From the NCBI GenBank assembly GCA_018971455.1, contig JAGXAV010000090.1:1-7456 (forward strand): a stretch of 7,456 bases of DNA. Reading direction: 5' to 3'. Below the pieces are notes generated by a model that had not been told where the DNA came from, did no database searches, and saw only the letters and a list, made by a program, of their open reading frames with translations. This DNA is from Rhodospirillales bacterium. Its GTDB lineage: Bacteria > Pseudomonadota > Alphaproteobacteria > Acetobacterales > Acetobacteraceae. Made by a program: the position numbers and the translations under genes. The first letter of the stretch is position 1. Every line of letters begins with the position of its first letter. Of this stretch, positions 1 through 5,847 are shown in pieces.

Positions 1-656
1 TTGGAGGTGCGCGGCTTGAGGCGTTCCCAGAGCTGGACGGGATCGGGCCGGTAGGTGGCGGGCTCGGCCAGCACCGCCATCTCCTCGGCCACCCAGGCGA
101 GCCGCCCCTCGCGCTCCAGCCGGGCGCGCAGGGTCTCATAGACCGGGCGCAGATGGGTCACGTCGGCGGCGGCGTAGGTGATCTGGGCGGGGCTGAGCGG
201 GCGGGCCGCCCAGTCGCTGAAGCGGTGGGCCTTGTCGATGCTGCCGCCGGCCAGCGCCGCGACCAGCGCGTCATAGCCCACCTGGTCGCCGAATCCGGCC
301 ACCATGGCGGCCACCTGGGTGTCGAAGAGCGGGCGCGGCACGTCGCCGAAGAGCTGGACGAAGATTTCGATGTCCTGGCGGCAGGCGTGGAACACCTTCA
401 CCACGGCCGGGTCGGCGAGCAGCGCGCCGAGCGGCGCGAGGTCGATCCCCGGGGCCAGTGCATCGACCACGGCCACATCGGTGTCGCTGGCCAGTTGGAC
501 CACGCAGAGCTCGGGCCAGTAGGTGCGCTCGCGCATGAATTCGGTGTCCACCGTGACGAACTGCTCGCGGCGCAGGCGAGAGCAGAGGTCCTCGAGCTCG
601 GCGGTGGTGGTGATCAGGACGGGGGGCGGGAACTCCGCCCGGTTGGGCTTCGGCAT
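1..656 (-). CDS. rnd: Ribonuclease D (partial; C-terminus beyond left edge)
   Basis: This is a 3'-5' exoribonuclease of the DEDDy superfamily that trims tRNA precursors and other structured RNAs in the cytoplasm. Reading the minus strand from the ATG at 656 gives 218 codons before the window ends. All catalytic motifs are visible: Exo I VDTEF (Asp37, Glu39), Exo II FHACRQDIE (Asp95), and Exo III ITYAAADV (Tyr161 and Asp165, the DEDDy signature). The ending LWERLKPRTS is just past the exonuclease domain. The family normally has about 380 residues, so the HRDC RNA-binding domains should lie outside the window. The start is fixed by an in-frame TAG four codons upstream; only a weak GGGTGG-like ribosome site precedes it. 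The gene is divergent from aspS. Family assignment is secure from the motifs; the substrate role is by family. Confidence 0.95.
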   Translation of the reverse strand, partial: MPKPNRAEFPPPVLITTTAELEDLCSRLRREQFVTVDTEFMRERTYWPELCVVQLASDTDVAVVDALAPGIDLAPLGALLADPAVVKVFHACRQDIEIFVQLFGDVPRPLFDTQVAAMVAGFGDQVGYDALVAALAGGSIDKAHRFSDWAARPLSPAQITYAAADVTHLRPVYETLRARLEREGRLAWVAEEMAVLAEPATYRPDPVQLWERLKPRTS

Positions 657-804
657 GCGGCCACCCTACATGCCCCCACCCGGCTTGCGAAGCCGTCCCG
701 CCGGGAGGCTGCCCTGCCCACCGGGCGCCCCGGCGGGCGCATCCGCTTGACTTCGCGGGGGGCGGGGGCTTGTCTGCCGCGCCTTTGCCAGCGGAAACCT
801 GCCC
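657..804. promoter_or_regulatory. Divergent rnd/aspS intergenic region with dyads
   Basis: This 148-bp region should hold the start signals of both rnd and aspS. It contains a perfect small hairpin, CGGCTT-GCG-AAGCCG, at 681-695, about 25 bp upstream of the rnd start. It also contains an 8-bp inverted repeat, CCCGCCGG (697-704) with CCGGCGGG (730-737). Two long G runs (757-762 and 764-768) precede aspS. No open reading frame here looks real. The dyads are seen directly; a regulatory role is inference, because GC-rich DNA produces such repeats easily. Confidence 0.45.
747..775 (+). promoter_or_regulatory. Weak sigma70-type promoter candidate for aspS
   Basis: TTGACT at 747-752 matches five of six bases of the -35 consensus. 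After a 17-bp G-rich spacer, TTGTCT (770-775) is the only candidate -10, and it matches poorly. The position, about 30 bp before the aspS start, fits a short leader. This is inference from one good half-site. Confidence 0.3.
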
Positions 805-2592
805 ATGCACGCCTATCGCACCCATACCTGCGGCCAGCTGCGCGCCAGCGATGCCGGCCAGACCGCCCGGCTGTCGGGCTGGGTCCACAGCAAGCGCGAT
901 CACGGCGGGCTGCTGTTCATCGACCTGCGCGACCATTACGGCCTCACCCAATGCGTCTTCGCCGCCGGCAGCCAGGCCTTCGCCGTCGCCGACCGGCTGC
1001 GCCCGGAGAGCGTGGTCACCATTACCGGCGCCGTGGTGGGCCGCGAGGCCGGCACGGTCAACCCGCGCCTGCCGACCGGCGAGATCGAGCTGCGGGCGGC
1101 CGAGCTGGTGGTGCAGTCGGCGGCCGACGTACTGCCGATGCAGGTCGCGGGCGAGGAGAAGTTTCCCGACGAGATCCGCCTGAAATACCGCTTCATCGAC
1201 CTGCGCCGCGAGAAGATGCAGCGCAACATCAAACTGCGCGCGGGCGTCATCGCCTCGATCCGGCGGCGCATGATCGAGAGCGGCTTCACCGAGTTCCAGA
1301 CCCCGATTCTCACCGCCTCCAGCCCCGAGGGCGCGCGCGACTTCCTGGTGCCCTCGCGCAACCATCCCGGCAAGTTCTATGCCCTGCCGCAGGCCCCCCA
1401 GCAGTTCAAGCAGCTCGCCATGGTCGCAGGCCTCGACCGCTATTTCCAGATCGCCCCCTGCTTTCGTGACGAGGCCAGCCGGGCCGACCGCTCGCCCGGC
1501 GAGTTCTACCAGCTCGATTTCGAAATGAGCTTCGTCACCCAGGAGGACGTCTTCAACACCATCGAACCGGTGATCGCCGGGGTGTTCGAGGCGTTCGCCG
1601 ACGGCCGCGGCGTGACCCGGCCGCCCTTCCCGCGCATCGCCTACGAGACCGCCCTGCTCGAATTCGGCTCCGACAAGCCCGACCTGCGCAACCCGCTGCG
1701 CATCACCGACGTCACCGCCCAGTTCGCCGGCTCCGGCTTCGGCCTGTTTGCCCGCGTCGCCGCCTCCGGCGGCATCGTGCGCGCCATCCCGGCACCGGGC
1801 GCCGGCGCGCATCCGCGCAGCTTCTTCGACAAGCTCAACGAATGGGCGCGCGAACAGGGCGCCGGCGGCCTCGGCTACATCACGTTCGACGCGGAAGGCC
1901 CGAAGGGCCCGATCGCCCGCAATCTCGAGCCGGAGCGTGCCGAGGCGATCCGCGCGGCCTGCGGGCTCACGGCGGGCGACGCGGTGTTCTTCGCCGCCGG
2001 CAAGAAGGACGAGGCGCCGAAATTCTCCGGCCTCGTGCGCACCAGGCTCGGCCAGGAGCTCGGCCTGATCGCCGAGGGCGATTTCCGCTTCTGCTGGATC
2101 ACCGATTTTCCGATGTACGAGCTCAACGAGGAAACCGGCCAGGTGGATTTCAGCCACAACCCGTTCAGCATGCCGCAAGGCGGGCTGGAGGCGCTGAACA
2201 CCCAGGACCCGCTCACCATCAAGGCGTTCCAGTACGACATCGTCTGCAACGGCATCGAGCTGTCCTCCGGCGCCATCCGCAACCATCGCCCCGACGTGAT
2301 GATCCGCGCCTTCGAGATCGCCGGCTACCCGGCCTCGGAGGTGGAGGCGCGCTTCGGCGGCATGCTCAACGCCTTCCGCTACGGCGCCCCCCCGCATGGC
2401 GGTTCGGCGCCGGGCATCGACCGCATCGTCATGCTGCTCGCCGATGAGCCCAATATCCGCGAGGTCATTCTCTTCCCGCTCAACCAGCAGGGCGAGGATC
2501 TGATGATGGGGGCGCCGGCCGAGGTGCCGCCGGCGCGGCTGAAGGAGCTTTCGCTGAAGCTCGACCTGCCGCCGGTCGTCAAGCCGGGCTGA
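805..2592 (+). CDS. aspS: Aspartyl-tRNA synthetase, probably non-discriminating (Asp/Asn)
   Basis: This class IIb synthetase charges tRNA with aspartate in the cytoplasm. At 595 residues it has normal bacterial-type length. An N-terminal OB-fold anticodon-binding domain (about 1-105) carries [11 protein letters not shown]. The catalytic core follows, with [10 protein letters not shown] (194-203), motif 2 FRDE (Arg221) and motif 3 GGSAPGIDR (Arg540); the bacterial GAD insertion lies at about residues 290-420. His33 and Gly83 correspond to the His/Gly pair that marks non-discriminating AspRS (studied in Pseudomonas aeruginosa), where discriminating E. coli AspRS has Leu and Lys. The enzyme probably also makes Asp-tRNA(Asn) for GatCAB amidation; that is inferred. 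The ATG at 805 begins the expected [13 protein letters not shown]-terminus, with only a GGAAA-like ribosome site upstream. It is divergent from rnd and followed after 65 bp by a transporter gene. Confidence 0.97.
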   Translation: MHAYRTHTCGQLRASDAGQTARLSGWVHSKRDHGGLLFIDLRDHYGLTQCVFAAGSQAFAVADRLRPESVVTITGAVVGREAGTVNPRLPTGEIELRAAELVVQSAADVLPMQVAGEEKFPDEIRLKYRFIDLRREKMQRNIKLRAGVIASIRRRMIESGFTEFQTPILTASSPEGARDFLVPSRNHPGKFYALPQAPQQFKQLAMVAGLDRYFQIAPCFRDEASRADRSPGEFYQLDFEMSFVTQEDVFNTIEPVIAGVFEAFADGRGVTRPPFPRIAYETALLEFGSDKPDLRNPLRITDVTAQFAGSGFGLFARVAASGGIVRAIPAPGAGAHPRSFFDKLNEWAREQGAGGLGYITFDAEGPKGPIARNLEPERAEAIRAACGLTAGDAVFFAAGKKDEAPKFSGLVRTRLGQELGLIAEGDFRFCWITDFPMYELNEETGQVDFSHNPFSMPQGGLEALNTQDPLTIKAFQYDIVCNGIELSSGAIRNHRPDVMIRAFEIAGYPASEVEARFGGMLNAFRYGAPPHGGSAPGIDRIVMLLADEPNIREVILFPLNQQGEDLMMGAPAEVPPARLKELSLKLDLPPVVKPG

Positions 2593-2596
2593 TCCC

Positions 2597-2616
2597 GCGG
2601 CGCCGGCTTGCGCCGC
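2597..2616 (+). terminator. GC-rich hairpin after aspS, possible weak terminator or attenuator
   Basis: GCGGCG (2597-2602) and CGCCGC (2611-2616) form a 6-bp stem with an 8-nt loop, starting four bases after the aspS stop. No T run follows, so this is not a convincing intrinsic terminator. It could instead reduce read-through into, or stabilise mRNA ahead of, the downstream transporter gene. Confidence 0.25.
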
Positions 2617-2657
2617 CTCACCCCGCGACGGATGCTGCCCGGGTTGGGGGGCAGGGA

Positions 2658-4316
2658 ATGTCGGGCACCCGCCTGATCGTCGAGCTGATCGGCCATGTCG
2701 TGCTGCTCCTGTGGGGCGCGCGCATGGTGCAGACCGGCATCGTGCGCGCCTTCGGCTCGGACCTGCGCCGCGTGCTCGGGCGCGGATTGTCCAATCGTTT
2801 CGCCGCCATGCTGGGCGGCCTCGTCGTCACCGCGCTGTTGCAGAGCAGTACGGCCACCGCCTTGATGGTGACCTCCTTTGCCGCCGGCGGCCTGGTCGCC
2901 CTGGTGCCGGCGCTGGCGGTGATGCTGGGGGCCAATATCGGCACCGCGCTGATCGTCAAGCTGCTGACCTTCGACATCTCCTGGGTCTCGCCGGTGCTGC
3001 TGACCGCCGGCTATGTCGCCTTCAAGCGCGGCGGCAAGGGGCGGGTGCAGAATATCGGCCGGGTCGGCATGGGGCTCGGGCTGATGCTGCTGGCGCTGCA
3101 CCTGCTGGTGGAGACGATGCAGCCGGCGGAGGCCGCGCCGGTGCTGCGCGCCGTACTCGAATCGCTGACCTCCGAGCCGCTGCTGGACGTGGCCCTGGCC
3201 GCGCTGCTGACCTTCGCCGCGCATTCCAGCGTGGCGGTGATGCTGATGATCGTGCCACTGGCCGCCGTCGGCGCCATCACCCCGGTGGCGGCCCTGGCCC
3301 TGGTGCTTGGCGCCAATATCGGCTCCACCATTCCGCCGGTGCTGGCCGCCGCCGGCCCCGATCCGGCGGCGCGGCGGCTGCCGGTCGGCAATCTCGCCTT
3401 CCGCGCCCTGGGGTGCCTGATCGCGCTGCCCTTCCTGCGCCCGATTGCCGGCCTGCTCGACGATCTCACCCCCTATCCGGGCGCCCAGGCGGTGGATTTC
3501 CACATCGGCTTCAACCTGGCCCTCGCCATCGGGCTGGTCGGTCTGCTCGATCCGGCGGCGCGGCTGCTGACCCGGCTGCTGCCCGACGCCGCCCCGCCCG
3601 ACGACCCGGCGCGGCCGCTCTATCTCGACGCGGCGGCGGTGGAATCACCCTATCTCGCGCTTTCCCACGCCGCGCGCGAGACGTTGCGCATGGGCGACAT
3701 GGTGGAGACCATGCTGCGGCGCCTGCTCGAGGGCATCGACGCCAATGCCCGCGCGCCCACCGATGAGGCGGTGCGCCTGGCGCGCGGACTGGACCGGCTG
3801 CAGGACGCGCTGAAATCCTACCTGACCCGCGTCGCCACGGAGGACATGACGGCGCGGGACGCCGCGCGCCTGCGCGAGATTCTCGATTTCGCGGTCAATC
3901 TGGGCCATGCCGCCGACATCGTGGAGCGCGGCCTCGCCGAACATGCGCGGCGCAAGGTCAAGCACGCCATCGTCTTCACGCCGGAGGATCGCGCCGATCT
4001 GGCCGATTTCCATGCCCGCGTGCTCGCCGATCTGCGCCTGGCGCTGTCCACGCTGATGGCCGAGGATCCGCGCGGCGCGCGCGAATTGCTGGATGCCAAG
4101 CGCCGGCTGAGCGAGCTGGAACGCAGCGCCACGCGCGAGCATCTGGACCGCCTCGCCCCGGACCGGCCGGACGCGCTGGAGAGCAGCGCGCTGCATCTGG
4201 CGCTGCTGCGCGACCTCAAGCGCATCAATTCCCATGTCTCGACCATCGGCTACACGGTGCTGGAGCACAGCATGCCGGCCGGCGAGGCGCCCGATCGGCT
4301 GGGCGATGAGCCATAG
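2658..4316 (+). CDS. Na+/phosphate cotransporter family protein with C-terminal PhoU-like domain
   Basis: This inner-membrane protein resembles the NptA/YjbB group. Residues 1 to about 315 are hydrophobic and carry the duplicated Na/Pi cotransporter signature: QSSTA (62-66) followed by LGANIGT (90-96), then HSSVA (189-193) followed by LGANIGST (217-224). From about residue 330 to the end it is charged and helical, in the manner of a PhoU domain (LSHAARETLRMGDMVETML near its start). At 552 residues it is close to E. coli YjbB in length. By family it moves phosphate with sodium coupling; in YjbB-type proteins export has been proposed, so direction cannot be read here. The ATG at 2658 follows a purine-rich GGGGGGCAGGGA stretch. 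It lies 65 bp after aspS and may be cotranscribed. The second repeat has His where the first has Gln. No pst or pho genes are nearby. Confidence 0.9.
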   Translation: MSGTRLIVELIGHVVLLLWGARMVQTGIVRAFGSDLRRVLGRGLSNRFAAMLGGLVVTALLQSSTATALMVTSFAAGGLVALVPALAVMLGANIGTALIVKLLTFDISWVSPVLLTAGYVAFKRGGKGRVQNIGRVGMGLGLMLLALHLLVETMQPAEAAPVLRAVLESLTSEPLLDVALAALLTFAAHSSVAVMLMIVPLAAVGAITPVAALALVLGANIGSTIPPVLAAAGPDPAARRLPVGNLAFRALGCLIALPFLRPIAGLLDDLTPYPGAQAVDFHIGFNLALAIGLVGLLDPAARLLTRLLPDAAPPDDPARPLYLDAAAVESPYLALSHAARETLRMGDMVETMLRRLLEGIDANARAPTDEAVRLARGLDRLQDALKSYLTRVATEDMTARDAARLREILDFAVNLGHAADIVERGLAEHARRKVKHAIVFTPEDRADLADFHARVLADLRLALSTLMAEDPRGARELLDAKRRLSELERSATREHLDRLAPDRPDALESSALHLALLRDLKRINSHVSTIGYTVLEHSMPAGEAPDRLGDEP

Positions 4317-4425
4317 GGTGACGCACCCCGGAGTAACCCCCGCGGCCAAGGCCCGCGCAGATGCGGAGGCTGGCGCGGATGCGGCGGCGCTCCTATTTAC
4401 GACGTGAAGCAGGAAAGATCGCCGC
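4317..4425. other. Short gap between the transporter gene and the EipB-like gene
   Basis: This 109-bp gap holds a weak 5-bp hairpin (CGCGG/CCGCG, 4341-4357) without a T run. It also holds a near-duplicate 11-mer (GATGCGGAGGC at 4360, GATGCGGCGGC at 4378). A short AT-rich patch with TATTTA (4394-4399) could serve as a -10 element but has no -35 partner. A good ribosome site, AGGAAAG, lies just before the eipB start. A separate eipB promoter can be neither shown nor excluded. Confidence 0.3.
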
Positions 4426-5232
4426 ATGCGTCGTCTGGCCGCCCTCGCCCTCTTCGTCCTGCTGGTCGCCGCCTGGCCAGGGCCGCCGGGCCGCGCCGCG
4501 CCCCCGGTGCCGACCCATGACCTCGCGGCGCATCACGCGCTCTACACGCTGAGCCTGGACTCCGCGCGCGGCGACGTGATCGCGGCCAGCGGCACCATGG
4601 CCTATGAGGTGATCGACGCCTGCGACGGCTGGGCGACGCGCCAGCTCCTGGCGATGACGCTGACCAACCGCGACGGGCAGGACGTCCGCATGCGCTCCGA
4701 TTATTCGACCTGGGAGAGCAAGGACGGGCTGCATCTGCGCTTCCACATGCGCCAGACCACCGACCAGGACGTCACCAGCGACATCGCCGGCAGCGCGAGC
4801 CTGACCCGGCCGGGCGGGCCCGGCGAAGTGCGCTACACCCTGCCGAAGCCGCGCACCGCGGCCCTGCCGCCGGGGACGCTGTTTCCGATGACCCATACCG
4901 CGGCCATCCTGGCCGGCGCCCAGGCCGGCAAGAAGTTCCTCGCCATCCCGCTCTTCGATGGCACCGCCGATAACGGGGCGCAGGACAGCGCGGTCACGGT
5001 GACCGCGGTCAACCCGCCGATGCCGGGCAAGTGGCCGGCGCTGGCCGGCCTGCCGTCGGACCGGGTCCATATCGCCTTCTTCGACCGGGCGCCGGCGACG
5101 ATGGAGCCGGATTACGAGGTCGGCATGCGCTACTGGGCGAACGGGGTGGCGGACGATCTGCGCATGAATTTCGGCGATTTCGTCATGACCGGGGCGCTCA
5201 CCGAGCTGAAGATGGCCAAGCCCGGCTGCTGA
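4426..5232 (+). CDS. eipB: EipB-like periplasmic envelope-integrity protein (DUF1849)
   Basis: This 268-residue protein has a signal peptide: MRR, a hydrophobic run to about residue 16, then a cut near residues 24-25 (GRAAP). The mature part opens with LAAHHALYTLSL and continues with ASGTMAYEVIDACDGW, then a long beta-rich body ending MNFGDFVMTGALTELKMAKPGC. That pattern matches the DUF1849/EipB family of Alphaproteobacteria. In Brucella, EipB is a periplasmic beta-spiral protein needed for envelope integrity and held by a disulfide between an early and a near-terminal cysteine. Cys66 and Cys268 here occupy matching positions and are the only cysteines, so the disulfide is probably kept. AGGAAAG precedes the ATG at 4426. 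The gene lies 109 bp after the transporter gene and converges with usg. Family recognition is from memory of conserved segments, so the symbol is slightly less certain than the family. Confidence 0.82.
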   Translation: MRRLAALALFVLLVAAWPGPPGRAAPPVPTHDLAAHHALYTLSLDSARGDVIAASGTMAYEVIDACDGWATRQLLAMTLTNRDGQDVRMRSDYSTWESKDGLHLRFHMRQTTDQDVTSDIAGSASLTRPGGPGEVRYTLPKPRTAALPPGTLFPMTHTAAILAGAQAGKKFLAIPLFDGTADNGAQDSAVTVTAVNPPMPGKWPALAGLPSDRVHIAFFDRAPATMEPDYEVGMRYWANGVADDLRMNFGDFVMTGALTELKMAKPGC

Positions 5233-5243
5233 CCGGCCAGCCG

Positions 5244-5266
5244 CGCCGGCGGGTTCCTCGCCGGTG
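5244..5266. terminator. Hairpin between convergent eipB and usg
   Basis: CGCCGGCG (5244-5251) pairs with CGCCGGTG (5259-5266), giving an 8-bp stem with one G-T wobble and a 7-nt loop GGTTCCT. It lies 11 bases after the eipB stop and 10 bases beyond the usg stop. The location suits a shared terminator. Neither strand has a clear T run after the stem, so it may act only weakly or need Rho. Confidence 0.4.
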
Positions 5267-5276
5267 GGGGCGCCTT

Positions 5277-5561
5277 CTATTGAAGATGCATCAGGTGCGC
5301 CGTGTGGCGCCACTCGCCGGGGCTGATCAGCCCGACGCTGGCCACCCGGACGGAGTGTAGCCGGCCTTCGATCTCGCGCGTCCAGAAACCGAGGAATTTG
5401 CGCAGCACCGGGTAGCGGGGGGCGAGGTCGAGCTCCTGCCAGATGAAGCTCTGCAGCATCGCCGGGTGGTCCGGCAGATGGTAGAGGATCTCCGCCGTGG
5501 TCAGGCGATAGCCCTCGAGCTGGCGCTGCATCTCGCTGTGACGGTCGGTGGCGCTCGGCAT
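5277..5561 (-). CDS. usg: Usg family protein
   Basis: This is a small soluble protein of 94 residues from the Usg-like family found widely in Alphaproteobacteria; its biochemical role is unknown. The recognisable core is RQLEGYRLTTAEILYHLPDHP (residues 13-33), then SFIWQELDLAPRYP (38-51) and FWTREIEGRLHSVRVAS. No signal peptide or membrane segment is seen. The ATG at 5561 is supported by AGAGGG seven to twelve bases upstream; Met11 is a less likely start. Older databases sometimes give Usg proteins unrelated enzyme names, and nothing here supports those. It converges with eipB and is divergent from groES, with 286 bp between the starts. No clear promoter for it was found. Confidence 0.88.
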   Translation of the reverse strand: MPSATDRHSEMQRQLEGYRLTTAEILYHLPDHPAMLQSFIWQELDLAPRYPVLRKFLGFWTREIEGRLHSVRVASVGLISPGEWRHTAHLMHLQ

Positions 5562-5600
5562 GGTGCCCTCTGCTGGTGAGACTGTCCTTTCACGCCGTTG

Positions 5601-5655
5601 GCTGCCGTCATCCCGGTCCGCGACTGCCGCGCGGCTGCCATCAGACTGCCATGAC
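5601..5655. repeat. Four RCTGCC repeats on an 11-bp register
   Basis: GCTGCCGTCA (5601), ACTGCCGCG (5623), GCTGCCATCA (5634) and ACTGCCATGA (5645) share the core RCTGCC. The cores are spaced 22, 11 and 11 bp, so one unit of a regular array appears to be missing. The array lies 40-94 bp upstream of the usg start and 45 bp upstream of the first CIRCE. The repeats are seen directly; use as a protein-binding array is inference. Confidence 0.4.
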
Positions 5656-5699
5656 TCCCCCCGCGCGGCGCAAGCAAAAAACGCAGATGAATCAATAGA

Positions 5700-5726
5700 T
5701 TGGCACTCAATGACCGAGAGTGCTGC
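5700..5726. promoter_or_regulatory. Upstream CIRCE-like element (HrcA operator)
   Basis: Left arm TTGGCACTC (5700-5708), exactly 9 bp of spacer, and right arm GAGTGCTGC (5718-5726). Against the CIRCE consensus TTAGCACTC-N9-GAGTGCTAA, the arms match 8/9 and 7/9. It sits 7 bp upstream of the -35 candidate of the groES promoter. HrcA, the repressor that needs GroEL for activity, is the expected ligand by family; hrcA is not in the window. Confidence 0.78.
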
Positions 5727-5733
5727 CGAACTC

Positions 5734-5763
5734 TTGACTCGCCCGGAGCGTGGGCCTACATCG
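5734..5763 (+). promoter_or_regulatory. groESL promoter candidate (sigma70 or RpoH type)
   Basis: TTGACT (5734-5739) followed by 17 bp and TACATC (5757-5762) gives a housekeeping-type promoter with a strong -35 and a weak -10. The same bases read as CTTG (5733-5736) and CCTACAT (5755-5761), which resembles the alphaproteobacterial heat-shock form CTTG-N17-CYTATNT apart from one base and one extra bp of spacing. Transcription would begin about 5768-5770, inside the second CIRCE, which fits repression by steric block. An A6 tract at 5676-5681 and an AT-rich patch lie further upstream. Confidence 0.6.
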
Positions 5764-5790
5764 CTGGCACTCCCCGGTGGGGAGTGCTAA
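5764..5790. promoter_or_regulatory. CIRCE element (HrcA operator) at groESL start region
   Basis: Left arm CTGGCACTC (5764-5772), 9-bp spacer CCCGGTGGG, right arm GAGTGCTAA (5782-5790). The right arm is a perfect consensus and the left arm matches 7/9. The spacer itself extends the dyad (CCC with GGG), so the transcribed RNA could also form a stable hairpin. It directly follows the -10 candidate and lies 57 bp before groES, the classic position for HrcA repression of groESL. Confidence 0.95.
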
Positions 5791-5797
5791 CAACCCA

Positions 5798-5822
5798 GGG
5801 CCGTTGCCGTTCCGGCCGGCCC
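5798..5822 (+). promoter_or_regulatory. Stable hairpin in the groES leader
   Basis: GGGCCG (5798-5803) pairs with CGGCCC (5817-5822), and GCCG (5806-5809) with CGGC (5813-5816) around a TTC loop, with a two-base TT bulge. An A-T pair can add one more at the base. The stem ends 12 bases before the AGGAG ribosome site (5835-5839), which stays free. An mRNA-stability or processing role is more likely than a thermometer, but both are inference. Confidence 0.45.
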
Positions 5823-5847
5823 TCACGCATTGTCAGGAGCGATCCGA

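Noticed and set aside
757..768. G runs upstream of aspS considered as a G-quadruplex
   Set aside because: Only two closely spaced G runs on this strand; a standard quadruplex needs four.
153..1469. 438-aa plus-strand open frame spanning the rnd start and aspS
   Set aside because: It is antisense to rnd and out of frame with aspS; composition is Arg/Gly/His-rich without motifs.
271..2397. 708-aa open frame on the minus strand opposite aspS and overlapping rnd
   Set aside because: It lies antisense to a clearly recognised aspS and overlaps rnd in another frame. The translation is low-complexity Ala/Gly/Arg/Glu/His with no family resemblance, typical of shadow frames in GC-rich DNA.
2379..3503. 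374-aa minus-strand open frame opposite the transporter gene
   Set aside because: Gln/His/Gly-rich shadow of the transporter gene's codon pattern; no recognisable domain.
4341..4357. CGCGG/CCGCG hairpin after the transporter gene, considered as a terminator
   Set aside because: Only five base pairs and no T run; too weak to call.
4360..4388. 11-mer near-repeat GATGCGGAGGC / GATGCGGCGGC, 18 bp apart
   Set aside because: Only two copies of a GC-rich sequence, with no link to a promoter or known operator; probably chance.
3645..4427. 260-aa minus-strand open frame opposite the PhoU-like region
   Set aside because: Antisense to a convincing coding sequence, with no family signature.
4361..4552. 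63-aa plus-strand open frame starting before eipB
   Set aside because: Overlaps the eipB signal-peptide region in another frame; Arg/Pro/Ser-rich and lacks a ribosome site.
5501..5710. 69-aa minus-strand open frame overlapping the usg start
   Set aside because: Out of frame with usg, and it covers the regulatory region; Ser/Arg/Ala-rich without motifs.
5548..5790. 80-aa plus-strand open frame upstream of groES
   Set aside because: It runs through both CIRCE elements and the promoter and ends at the TAA formed by the CIRCE right arm. No family features or convincing ribosome site.
5830..5847. TTG start extending GroES by six residues
   Set aside because: The AGGAG ribosome site would fall inside the extension, and family members begin at MKFRPLHDR, so the ATG at 5848 is preferred.
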